The notes under the pieces are model-generated. The model saw only the letters and a list, made by a program, of their open reading frames with translations, searched no databases and was not told the origin of the DNA. Both the position numbers and the translations under genes were made by a program. Below, piece by piece: positions 10,676 to 20,137 of a stretch of 64,000 bases of DNA (position 1 is its first letter; each line of letters opens with the position of its first letter). Source of the stretch: an uncultured beta proteobacterium (GTDB lineage Bacteria; Pseudomonadota; Gammaproteobacteria; Burkholderiales; Rhodocyclaceae); contig CAINHS010000089.1 of assembly GCA_903848955.1 (NCBI GenBank), positions 1 through 64,000 of the forward strand, read 5' to 3'.

Positions 10676-13600
10676 CTATCTGCCGAACTCCGCCAGCAGT
10701 TGTGCCTGCCTGGCACCGGCCTTGACCATGCTGCGATGCTTGACCGGACCGTAGCCGCGGATGTCCTGCGGCAGGCTGGCGAGTTCGATGGCGGCGGCGA
10801 TCCGGCTGCGGTCCGTCTGCTGCAGCAGCAGTTCGATGCCGGCTTCATAGTCGGCGACCAGTTGCTGCTCCTGGCGCCGCTCGGCGCTGCGGGCGAACGG
10901 GTCGAACAGCGTGCCGCGCAGGAACTTGAGGCCGGCGAGGAGTTTCAGGGCCGGCATCAGCCATGCGCCGAAGCGGGTTTTAGGCGGCTCGTCGCCGGCG
11001 CCGGCGCCGCGGCTCCAGGGCAGGGTCATGTGGAAGTTGAGCCGGTAGTCGCCTTCGAAGCCGGCGGCCAGTGCCTGGCGGAACGCGGGGTCGACGAAGA
11101 GTCGCGCCACTTCGTATTCGTCCTTGGCGGCCAGCAGCTTGAAGTAGTAGCGCGCCACGGCTTGCGTCAGTGGAGTTTCAGGCGCGTTATCGGCCTGCGC
11201 CGCTTCATGCCGTCGCACGCGTTCCACCAGGGCGACATAGCGCCGGGCGTAGGCGGCATCCTGGTAGGCCGTCAGATAGTCACGGCGACGTTCGATGATT
11301 TCGTCGAGCGTGACGGACAGCCGGCGGGTCTCAACACCGGCTTCAGCGGCGGTGAGCAGTGCCTCGACGGCGCCGGGATCGAGGGCGGTGCGCCGCCCCC
11401 AGCCAAAGGCGCGGCGGTTGTCTTCGACGCCGGCGCCGTTGAGCTCGATCGCCCGCAGCAGGGCCTCCGACGAAAGCGGCACCAGGCCGCGCTGGAAGGC
11501 GTAGCCGAGCATGAAGATGTTGGTCGCCATTGCATTCCCCATCAGGCCGGTGGCGAGACGGCCGGCGTCGATGAAGCTCGCCGCCGCGGCGCCGACGGCA
11601 TCGACGATCGACTGCTGCATGGCGTCGAGCGGAAAGCCCAGGTCGGGATTCTGCACGAACGCGCCGGTAATCGCCTGTGCGCTGTTGACGATGGCCTGCG
11701 TCACGCCGGCGGCGGTCCTCGCCAGCGCCTCGTTGCTGACGGCGACGACGATGTCGCAGCCGAGCAGGAGCGTTGCTTCGCCGGTGGATATGCGCGTCGA
11801 ATGCAACTGGCTCTGCTGCGCGGCAATCCGCACGTGCGACATCACGGCGCCGCCTTTCTGCGCCAGGCCGGTCATGTCGAGCACGGTGACACCCTTGCCT
11901 TCGAGGTGCGCGGCCATGCCGAGCAGGGCGCCGATGGTCACCACGCCGGTGCCGCCGGTGCCGGCGACGAGAATGCCGCAGGGCTCCGTCAGCGCGGCGC
12001 GCGGCGGTTCCGGCAGATCGGTGAAGCCGGCGGCCGCCGCCACGGCGCGGCCGCGGCGCACCGTGCCGCCGTGCACGGTGACGATGCTCGGGCAGAAGCC
12101 GGCGACGCAGGAGTAGTCCTTGTTGCAGGCGTGCTGGTCGATGGCGCGCTTGCGGCCGAACTCGGTTTCGAGCGGAATCACGGCGAGGCAGTTGGATTTG
12201 ATGCTGCAGTCGCCGCAGCCTTCACAGACCATTTCGTTGATGAAGACGCGTACCGCCGGATCCGGGAAGCGGCCGCGCTTGCGCCGCCGGCGCTTCTCCG
12301 CGGCACAGGTCTGGTCGTAGATCAGGGCGGTGACGCCGGGGGTCTGGCGCAGTTCGCGCTGCGTCGCTTCGAGTTCGTCGCGGTGGCGGATCATGATGCC
12401 GGGCGCGAAGTCGCTGACGCCGGCGTACTTCTCCGGTTCGTCGGACATCACCACGATGTGCCGGACGTCTTCCGCCGCCAGCTGGCGCGTGAGTTGCGGC
12501 ACCGTCAGGGTGCCGTCCAGCGCCTGGCCGCCGGTCATGGCAACGGCATCGTTGAAGAGCAGCTTGTAGGTGATGTTGATCCCGCCGGCGACGGCGGCGC
12601 GTATGGCGAGCAGGCCGGAATGGAAATAGGTGCCGTCGCCGAGGTTGGCGAAGACGTGCTGCGTGCCGCTGTGTCCGGCAACGCCCAACCAGGCCGCTCC
12701 TTCGCCGCCCATCTGGGAAATGGTCAGCGTGCTGCGCGACATGCCCACCGCCATCAGATGGCAGCCGACGCCGCCCAAGGCGCAACTGCCTGCGGGAACC
12801 TTGGTCGATTGGTTGTGCGGGCAGCCGGGGCAGAAGTAGGGCGTGCGCAGCAGGGTGGTTTTCGGTCGTGCCAGGGCGCCGGCCTGCTGATCAAGGAATG
12901 CCAGGTGGTTGCCGATGCGCGGCGAAGTATGGAATCGCGCAATGCGTCCGGCGATGGCGCGGGCGACGATGGCCGGCGTCAGTTCGGCGATCGGCGGCAG
13001 CAGCCAGCTTCCGGCCGGATGCGGCCATTCGCCGGATTCGTCGTACTTGCCGACGACGCGCGGGCGCACGTCTTCGCGCCAGTTGTAGAGCATTTCCTTC
13101 AACTGGTATTCGATGATCTGGCGCTTCTCCTCGACTACCAGGATTTCTTCCAGACCGGCGGCGAACTGACGCACGGACTCGGCTTCCAGCGGCCAGGGCA
13201 TGCCGACCTTGAACAGGCGCAGGCCGATGTCGGCGGCATAGGCCTGGTCGATGCCGAGGTCGTCGAGCGCCTGACGCACGTCGAGGTAGGCCCGGCCGCA
13301 GGCGATGATGCCGAGGCGCGGCCGCGGACTGTCGAAGATGATCCGGTTCAGCCGGTTGGCGCGGGCATAGGCGATGGCGGCGTAGACCTTGAACTCCTGC
13401 AGGCGGTGTTCCTGCGCCAGCGGCGGATCGGGCCAGCGGATATGCACGCCGTCCGGCGGCAGACGGAAATCGTCGGGGATGATGATTTGCGGGCGGCCGG
13501 CGTCAAGCTCGACGGTGGCCGAACTCTCGGCCGTGTCGGAGGTGATCTTGAGCGCCACCCAGCAGCCGGAATAACGCGACATGGCCCAGCCGTGCAGGCC

Positions 13601-14146
13601 GTAGTCGAGATACTCCTGCAGGTCGGCAGGGGCCAGCACCGGGATGCCGCAGGCCGAGAACATGTGTTCGCTCTGGTGCGCGACGGCCGAAGAGCGCGCC
13701 GACGGATCGTCGCCGGCGATCAGCAGGACGCCGCCATGCTTTGCCGTGCCGGCATGGTTGGCGTGCTTGAAGACGTCGCCGCAGCGGTCGACCCCCGGCC
13801 CCTTGCCGTACCACATCGAGAAGATGCCGTCGAACTTCGGCTGCGGAAACAGATGCAGCTGCTGCGTGCCCCAGATCGCCGTGGCCGCAAGATCCTCATT
13901 GACGCCGGGCTGGAAGCTGATGTCCTGGGCCTTGAGCAATGGTCCGGCGGCGTGCAGCGCGGTGTCCAGTCCGCCCAGCGGCGAGCCGCGATAGCCGGAG
14001 ATGTAGCCGGCGGTATGCAGCCCGGCGGCGCGGTCGCTGGCGTGCTGCAGCATCGGCAGGCGCGCCAGGGCCTGCATGCCGGTGAGAAAGACGCGACCGT
14101 GCGTCAGCCGGTATTTGTCTTCGAGTGAAACGTTTGCCAGATTCAT
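10676..14146 (-). CDS. Indolepyruvate:ferredoxin oxidoreductase, fused long form
   Basis: This 1156-residue single-chain 2-oxoacid:ferredoxin oxidoreductase is of the proteobacterial long type. The N-terminal TPP/pyrimidine domain contains GYRGSPLGGLD; near residue 430-460 lies CPGCPHNQSTKVPAGS with GGVGCHLM; the TPP motif GDGTYFHSGLLAIRA is near 500; Cys residues for [4Fe-4S] binding lie at CEGCGDCSIKSNC and near SCVAGFC (about 635-680); the gamma-type GTGGTGVVTIGALLG is near 735; a C-terminal DUF6537-type extension follows. It converts arylpyruvates to arylacetyl-CoA plus reduced ferredoxin. It sits 90 bases upstream of the IorA-GltD fusion, so two alternative arylpyruvate oxidoreductases lie next to each other. 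An ATG at 14152 is also possible. Confidence 0.88.
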   Translation of the reverse strand: MNLANVSLEDKYRLTHGRVFLTGMQALARLPMLQHASDRAAGLHTAGYISGYRGSPLGGLDTALHAAGPLLKAQDISFQPGVNEDLAATAIWGTQQLHLFPQPKFDGIFSMWYGKGPGVDRCGDVFKHANHAGTAKHGGVLLIAGDDPSARSSAVAHQSEHMFSACGIPVLAPADLQEYLDYGLHGWAMSRYSGCWVALKITSDTAESSATVELDAGRPQIIIPDDFRLPPDGVHIRWPDPPLAQEHRLQEFKVYAAIAYARANRLNRIIFDSPRPRLGIIACGRAYLDVRQALDDLGIDQAYAADIGLRLFKVGMPWPLEAESVRQFAAGLEEILVVEEKRQIIEYQLKEMLYNWREDVRPRVVGKYDESGEWPHPAGSWLLPPIAELTPAIVARAIAGRIARFHTSPRIGNHLAFLDQQAGALARPKTTLLRTPYFCPGCPHNQSTKVPAGSCALGGVGCHLMAVGMSRSTLTISQMGGEGAAWLGVAGHSGTQHVFANLGDGTYFHSGLLAIRAAVAGGINITYKLLFNDAVAMTGGQALDGTLTVPQLTRQLAAEDVRHIVVMSDEPEKYAGVSDFAPGIMIRHRDELEATQRELRQTPGVTALIYDQTCAAEKRRRRKRGRFPDPAVRVFINEMVCEGCGDCSIKSNCLAVIPLETEFGRKRAIDQHACNKDYSCVAGFCPSIVTVHGGTVRRGRAVAAAAGFTDLPEPPRAALTEPCGILVAGTGGTGVVTIGALLGMAAHLEGKGVTVLDMTGLAQKGGAVMSHVRIAAQQSQLHSTRISTGEATLLLGCDIVVAVSNEALARTAAGVTQAIVNSAQAITGAFVQNPDLGFPLDAMQQSIVDAVGAAAASFIDAGRLATGLMGNAMATNIFMLGYAFQRGLVPLSSEALLRAIELNGAGVEDNRRAFGWGRRTALDPGAVEALLTAAEAGVETRRLSVTLDEIIERRRDYLTAYQDAAYARRYVALVERVRRHEAAQADNAPETPLTQAVARYYFKLLAAKDEYEVARLFVDPAFRQALAAGFEGDYRLNFHMTLPWSRGAGAGDEPPKTRFGAWLMPALKLLAGLKFLRGTLFDPFARSAERRQEQQLVADYEAGIELLLQQTDRSRIAAAIELASLPQDIRGYGPVKHRSMVKAGARQAQLLAEFGR

Positions 14147-14152
14147 CCGCAT

Positions 14153-14405
14153 TTCCCTTTGTGCTGGCAGGCGCCGCGGGCGCCTTCCGTCACAGGTGCG
14201 ATCCGTGAAGGATCGCCACGCTCATCATCCTGCGTGGCGGCGGGATGGTCGGGAACTGTGCGTGGTGGTGCACCACCACGTTCTGTAGCGGGTGGAGATG
14301 CGGAAGGAGGGGGTCATGAGCGGGCCGCCATGGCAGTCCGGCAATGGCCGCGCCGGCCGTACCCGATGGCTGAGCATCGGGCGGCGGCCGTTGCGGCCAT
14401 GGCGC
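14153..14405. other. Hairpin-rich intergenic region with perfect 20-bp palindrome
   Basis: No gene was recognised in this 253-base gap between the binding-protein gene and the long indolepyruvate oxidoreductase. It holds four self-complementary elements: 14170-14184 (GGCGCC, 3-base loop), 14198-14216 (GCGATCC arms, 5-base loop), 14261-14280 (perfect palindrome, CGTGGTGGTG plus its reverse complement) and 14362-14381 (CCCGATG arms, 6-base loop). None is followed by a clear T-run, so a simple intrinsic terminator is not evident. They may attenuate or protect the transcript between transport and oxidoreductase genes, or the palindrome may be a protein-binding site. Confidence 0.5.
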
Positions 14406-15560
14406 TCAGTCGTGCACCATGGAGAATTTGCCGTCCTTGACGGTCATCAGCACGCGGCCGCGATGGTCGAAGCCGGAGTGGTCGGCGGCCGTCATGGTGA
14501 TGACGCCTTGCGAGGCCAGCATCTCCCGGGTGCCTTCGAGCGCGTCGCGCAGGGCGGTGCGGAACTCCTGCGTGCCCGGCTTGGCCTTCTTCGCGGCCTC
14601 GGGGATGGCGCGCAGCAGCAGCAGGCCGGCGTCATAGGTTCCGGCAGCGAAGATCGGCGGCCGCGAAGCGAACTGCTTGTCGTAGGCGTTGACCATCTCG
14701 AGGGTGATCTTCTTGGTGGCAAAGCTGTCCGGGATCTCGTCCGGCACGGCCAGCAGGGGGCCGACGATGAGTGCGCCCTCGACCTTCTTGCCGCCGATCT
14801 TGATGAAGGCACTGGACGCCGCGCCATGGGTCTGGAATATCGGCCCCTTGTAGCCCGAATCGGTCAGTTGCGCGTGCGGCAGGGCGGCGTCAGCCGCAAC
14901 CCCGGCGACCAGAATCGCGTCCGGCCTGGCGGCGATCAGCTTCAGCGCCTGAGCCACCACGCTGGTGTCCTGCTGGTTGTAGCGCTCGTTGGCGACGATC
15001 TGGATGCCGGCCTTCTGTGCCATCGGGGCGAAGGTCTTGTACCAGTTCTCGCCGTAGGGATCGTTGCGGCCGATGAAGCCGACGCTCTTGACGCCGCGCT
15101 TGGTCATCGCCGCGACCAGGCCGCCGCTGATGACGTCATCATTGGGATGGGTCTTGAACACCCAGCGCTTCTTGTCGTCCATCGGCAGCACCACGGCCGA
15201 GGTGCCGACCGGCGCCAGCATCGGCGTCTGCGCTTCGGCCATGAATGCCAGCACGCCCATGGCGTTGCCCGAGCCGGAGGGGCCGATCAGGGCGTCGATC
15301 TTGTGCTCGCCGAGAAGTTTCTTGGCGACTTGCACGCTTTGCGTCGGATCGCTGGCGTCATCGAACACCAGGTACTCGATGTTGTAGTCGCCGATCTTCT
15401 TCGGCAGCAGCGCGACCGCGTTCTTCTGCGGCATGCCGACGAAGGCGATGGGGCCGGTGGATGAGGCCATCACGCCGATCTTGACCTGCGCCAGCGCGGG
15501 CAGCGACGCCGACAACACCAGCCCTGCGGCCGTGGCTTGCAACAGCTTGCTGATTTTCAT
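14406..15560 (-). CDS. Branched-chain-amino-acid-type ABC transporter substrate-binding protein
   Basis: This 384-residue periplasmic binding protein of the Leu/Ile/Val (Peripla_BP_6) family has a signal peptide (MKISKLLQATAAGLVLSASL, cleavage near ALA-QV). The mature start VKIGVMASSTGPIAFVG and the later FIGRNDPYGENWY are typical. In aromatic-degrading betaproteobacteria such proteins often bind aromatic acids rather than amino acids. The ATG at 15560 is preferred because GGAGGAG lies six bases upstream; the ATG two codons earlier abuts it. It follows livF by 70 bases and is the second binding protein linked to this transporter, the other being at 18974. The ligand is inferred to be indoleacetate or a related aromatic acid. 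Confidence 0.82.
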   Translation of the reverse strand: MKISKLLQATAAGLVLSASLPALAQVKIGVMASSTGPIAFVGMPQKNAVALLPKKIGDYNIEYLVFDDASDPTQSVQVAKKLLGEHKIDALIGPSGSGNAMGVLAFMAEAQTPMLAPVGTSAVVLPMDDKKRWVFKTHPNDDVISGGLVAAMTKRGVKSVGFIGRNDPYGENWYKTFAPMAQKAGIQIVANERYNQQDTSVVAQALKLIAARPDAILVAGVAADAALPHAQLTDSGYKGPIFQTHGAASSAFIKIGGKKVEGALIVGPLLAVPDEIPDSFATKKITLEMVNAYDKQFASRPPIFAAGTYDAGLLLLRAIPEAAKKAKPGTQEFRTALRDALEGTREMLASQGVITMTAADHSGFDHRGRVLMTVKDGKFSMVHD

Positions 15561-15630
15561 TGCCATCTCCTCCGGAAAATAAGTTCAACAAAAATTGTCC
15601 AGGCCATCGCCTGCTTGGCAGATGATGACT

Positions 15631-16337
15631 TTATACACCCAGATATCTGTGCCAGAGCGCCTGATCTGCGCCCAACTCGGCGGAACTGCCCTGCCAATCG
15701 ACGCGTCCGCGTTCGATGATGTAGTGTCGATGCGCGATCCTGACCAGGGTCCGGACATACTTGTCTATCACCAGGATCGCCAGACCGGCGGCGTTGAGGG
15801 TGGTGAGGCAGCGCCAGATTTCGCTGCGCACCAGCGGCGCCAGTCCTTCGGTGGCCTCGTCGAGGATCAGCAGGTGCGGGTTGGTCATCAGGACGCGGCC
15901 GATCGCCAGCATCTGCTGCTCGCCACCCGAGAGCTGGTTGCCCATGTGCTGCTGGCGCTCGGCCAGGCGCGGAAAGAATTCGAATACCCGCGGCAGGGTC
16001 CATGGTTCGGCCGCCATGCTGCGATTGGACGCCCAGGCCACCAGATTCTCGCGCACCGTCAGGTTGGGGAATATCTGCCGCCCTTCGGGTACCAGTCCGA
16101 TGCCGGCGCGGCCGATGCGGTCGGCATTGAGACCGTCGATGCGCTCGCCGCGAAAACGTACGGTGCCGGCCGCGGCGGGCAGCAGGCCGACGATGCTTTT
16201 GACCGTGGTGGTCTTGCCCATGCCGTTGCGTCCGAGCAGCGTCACCATTTCGCCGGCGCCTATGTTCAGGTTGATGCCGAACAGGGCCTGGCTGGCGCCG
16301 TAGCGGGCCTCCAGACCTTCGACTTCGAGCAGCGCGC

Positions 16338-16341
<4 letters not shown>
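15631..16341 (-). CDS. livF: ABC transporter ATP-binding protein LivF
   Basis: This 236-residue ATPase has Walker A GRNGMGKTTTVKS (about 37), the signature LSGGEQQMLAIGR (about 138), Walker B LLILDEAT (about 160) and H-loop region. It is the shorter ATPase of HAAT-family importers and acts at the inner membrane with LivG, LivM and LivH. The ATG overlaps the livG stop (ATGA). It is part of the livH-livM-livG-livF chain embedded in the indoleacetate-type cluster, so aromatic acid import is likely. Confidence 0.9.
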
Positions 16342-17080
<739 letters not shown>

Positions 17081-17084
<4 letters not shown>

Positions 17085-18061
17085 CGCCGCTGCGCCCAGA
17101 GTCCGGCGATGCCGCGCGGGGCAAAGAAGACCACGGCGAGGAGGATCGCGCCGACGCCGATGGCCCAGTGCCGGGTGAATGCCGCCAGGACTTCCTCCAG
17201 CACGAGGAAGACGGCGGCGCCCGCCATGCCGCCCCAGAGGTTGCCGAGGCCGCCGAGTATCACCATGACCAGCGCGATGCCCGACTGTTCCCAGTGCATC
17301 ATGTTGGGGCTGAAGAAGCTGTTCTGGTTGGCCATCAGCGCCCCCGCCAGTCCGGCGAAGGCGCCGCTGATGACGAAGGCCGTGAGCTTGTAGCGATAGA
17401 CCGGATAACCCAGGGATTCCATGCGCGCCTCGTTGTCCTTGATGCCCAGCAGGACGCGGCCGAAGCGCGCCGCGGCAAGGCGGCCGGACAGCAGCAGGCT
17501 GCCTGCGGCGAGGGTGAGCACCACGTAGTAGAAGCTGACATCGGAGGCGAGGTCGATGCCGGGCAGCGTCGAACGGCGCGCCAGCGACATGCCGTCGTCG
17601 CCGCCGTAGGCCTTGAGCGTGAGGGCGACGTAGAACAGCATCTGGGCGAAGGCCAGCGTGATCATGATGAAATAGACGCCGCGCGTGCGCAGGCTGATGG
17701 CGCCGATCAGCAGGGCCAGCGCCGCGCTGGCGGCCATCGCCGCCGGCCAGGCCAGCAGCGCCAGTTCGCCCTTGCCCGGCCATTCCGTGGCAAGTATGCC
17801 GACGACGTAGGCGCCGCAACCGAAGAAGGCGGCATGGCCGAGGCTGACCATGCCGCCGGTGCCGACCAGCAGGTTGAGGCTGGTGGCGAACAGGCCCATG
17901 ATCAGCACGCGGCTGGCGAAGCCGATATAGAACTCCTGGCCGCAGGCATTCGCCAGCGGCGGCAGCGCCACAAGCAGGGCGAGCGCTGCCAGCGGTGCGG
18001 CGCGCTGCCACCAGGCGTCGCGTTCTAGCCGCGCGCCGGGAAGAGTCCCTGAGGTTTCCAA
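17081..18061 (-). CDS. livM: ABC transporter permease LivM
   Basis: This 326-residue inner membrane permease has about nine to ten hydrophobic helices and the family segment SLGHAAFFGCGAYVVGIL (about 75-92). The cytoplasmic EAA-like region (ARFGRVLLGIKDNEARMESLG, written here in part) contacts the ATPases. The apparent start is TTG at 18061, which overlaps the end of livH by 37 bases; no ATG occurs near the N-terminus. It works with LivH as a heterodimeric channel. Substrate inferred from the surrounding aromatic catabolic genes. Confidence 0.85.
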
Positions 18062-18945
18062 AACAGCACCATGACCATCAGCAGGTAGATCGAGATCGCC
18101 GCCAGCGACGGTCCCGCGGCGTCCGCCAGCGCAGGCGGAGCAAAGGCCCGCAGCGTGGCGGGGATGAAGGCGCGGCCGAAGGTGTCGACGATGCCCACCA
18201 GCAGGGCGCCGACGAAGGCGCCGCGCACCGAACCGATGCCGCCGATGACCACCACCACGAAGGCCAGGATCAGGATGTTTTCTCCCATCCCCACCTGCAC
18301 CGCCAGCAGCGGCCCGAGCATGGCGCCGGCAAGCGCGCAGAGTGCGGCACCGATGCCGAACACCAGGGTGAACAAGCGCCGGATGTCGGTTCCCATGGCA
18401 GTCGCCATGTCGCGGTTGGAGGCACCGGCGCGCACCAGCATGCCCATGCGCGTGCGCGTCACCAGCACGTAGAGGGCCAGCGCGACCAGCGTGCCGACGC
18501 CGATGATGAGCAGGCGGTAGGCCGGATAGCCGACGCCGGGCAGCACCTCGACCGAGCCGGAGAGTACGTCCGGCACGTTCAGCGGCAGCGACTGCACGCC
18601 CCAGATCGCCCGCGTCGCCTCGTTGGCGATCATGATCAGGGCGAAGGTCGCCAGCACCTGGCTGAGATGGTCGCGGCGGTAGAGGTGGCGCAGCAGGCCG
18701 GCTTCAAGTGCCATGCCGATCACTGCCGTGGCGACAACCGCCAGCGGCAGGCCGAGCAGGAAGGAGCCGGTGGCTGCGGTCAGCGTCGCCGTCAGGTAGG
18801 CCCCGATCATGTACAGCGAGCCGTGGGCGAGATTGATCAGGTCCATGACGCCGAATACCAGCGTCAGGCCGGCCGCCAACAGGAAAAGCATCAGCCCGAA
18901 CTGGATGCCGTTCAGGCATTGCTCGACGAAAAGGACGACGGTCAC
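18025..18945 (-). CDS. livH: ABC transporter permease LivH
   Basis: This 306-residue membrane protein has about eight to nine helices and the LivH signatures NGIQFGLMLFLLAAGLTLVFG near the N-terminus, INLAHGSLYMIGAY (about 37-50), and RDMATAMGTDIRRLFTLVFG (about 175). The start is GTG at 18945. It lies 28 bases downstream of the binding protein at 18974 and overlaps livM. With LivM it forms the membrane path of the importer. Confidence 0.88.
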   Translation of the reverse strand: MTVVLFVEQCLNGIQFGLMLFLLAAGLTLVFGVMDLINLAHGSLYMIGAYLTATLTAATGSFLLGLPLAVVATAVIGMALEAGLLRHLYRRDHLSQVLATFALIMIANEATRAIWGVQSLPLNVPDVLSGSVEVLPGVGYPAYRLLIIGVGTLVALALYVLVTRTRMGMLVRAGASNRDMATAMGTDIRRLFTLVFGIGAALCALAGAMLGPLLAVQVGMGENILILAFVVVVIGGIGSVRGAFVGALLVGIVDTFGRAFIPATLRAFAPPALADAAGPSLAAISIYLLMVMVLFWKPQGLFPARG

Positions 18946-18973
18946 GCGCCCTCCGCGGTGACCGTCGTCGCCA

Positions 18974-20137
18974 TTACATCTTGCATTCGGCGACGTAGGC
19001 GTCGGGATGATCCTTGAAGATCGTCGCCACGGTCTTGTTCACCAGCCGGCCCTTGTCGTCCTTCACCACCTGACGCAGGTAGTAGTTCTGGATCGGGAAG
19101 TGGTTGCGGTTGAACTTGAAGGCGCCGCGCACCGACTTGAAATTGGCCGCCTCGAGTGCCTTGCGCAGCGCCGCCTTGTCCTCGACGTTGCCCTTTACAT
19201 CGCGCACCGCGGCGTCGATCAGCATGGCCGCGTCATAGCCCTGCGAGGCAAACTCGTTGGGCAGGCGGTTGTACTTTTTCTCGAAGTCGGCGACGAACTT
19301 CTTGTTGGCGGCGTTGTCGAGGTCGATGTTCCAGTGCGCGGTATTGAGCGCGCCCAGGGTCGGCTCGCCGACGGCGGCCAGGGTGTCCTGGTCGAAAGAC
19401 CAGCCGGTGCCGACGAGCGGGAATTCCTTGCCGAGTCCGGCCTGGTTGTACTGCTTGATGAAATTCACGCCCATGCCCCCGGGCAGGAAGAAGAACACGG
19501 CGTCGGGCTTGGCCGCGCGCAGCTGCGACAACTCGACGGCATAGTCGAGCTGGCCGAGCTTGGTGTAGACCTCGCCGGCAAAGCCGCCCTTGTAGTAGCG
19601 CTTGAAGCCGTTCACCACGTCCTTGCCGCCCGGATAGTTCGGCGCGATGACGAAGACGTTCTTGTAGCCCTTGTCGCTCATGTGGCGGCCGGAGGCTTCG
19701 GAATAGCTGTCGCTGACCCAGGACACGGCGTAGAACAGCGGATTGCATTTTTCGCCGGCGAGGTCGGATGGGCCGGTGTTGGCGCTGATCAGCGGGATCT
19801 GGGCCTGGAATACCGGCTGCTCGACGGCCTGCATGATGTTCTGGAAGACGACGCCGGTGACGAAATCGACCTTGTCGCGCTTGGTCAGCTTGTCGGCCAG
19901 CTGCTTTGCGACGTCGGGCTTCTGCTGGTCGTCTTCGATGATGACGTCCACCGGCAGGCCGCCGATTTTGCCGCCGCTGTGCTCAAGCGCCAGGTTGAAG
20001 CCGTCGCGAATCGCCGCGCCGAGGACGCCGCCGGGTCCGGAGAGGGTGCTGATAAAGCCGATCTTGATCTTGTCGGCCGCCTGCGCGGGAAGTGATACGG
20101 CAGCGAACAGGGCCAGCCACAGCAGTTTCTTCTTCAT
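18974..20137 (-). CDS. ABC transporter substrate-binding protein (Peripla_BP_6)
   Basis: This 387-residue periplasmic protein has a clear signal peptide (MKKKLLWLALFAAVSLPAQA). The mature protein starts DKIKIGFISTLSGPGGVLG and contains the NYPGGKDVVNGFKRYYKG segment seen in aromatic-acid-binding members of the Leu/Ile/Val family. The ATG at 20137 overlaps the stop of the UbiD-like gene by four bases, so it is translationally coupled to a cytoplasmic decarboxylase, which ties the imported ligand to the pathway. It is directly upstream of livH and is probably the main receptor for this transporter. Confidence 0.87.
   Translation of the reverse strand: MKKKLLWLALFAAVSLPAQAADKIKIGFISTLSGPGGVLGAAIRDGFNLALEHSGGKIGGLPVDVIIEDDQQKPDVAKQLADKLTKRDKVDFVTGVVFQNIMQAVEQPVFQAQIPLISANTGPSDLAGEKCNPLFYAVSWVSDSYSEASGRHMSDKGYKNVFVIAPNYPGGKDVVNGFKRYYKGGFAGEVYTKLGQLDYAVELSQLRAAKPDAVFFFLPGGMGVNFIKQYNQAGLGKEFPLVGTGWSFDQDTLAAVGEPTLGALNTAHWNIDLDNAANKKFVADFEKKYNRLPNEFASQGYDAAMLIDAAVRDVKGNVEDKAALRKALEAANFKSVRGAFKFNRNHFPIQNYYLRQVVKDDKGRLVNKTVATIFKDHPDAYVAECKM

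Noticed and set aside
10661-14128. A plus-strand open frame of 1155 codons opposite the long indolepyruvate oxidoreductase
   Set aside because: It is an antisense shadow of a high-GC gene: no domains, extreme composition, while the minus-strand frame has clear TPP and Fe-S motifs.
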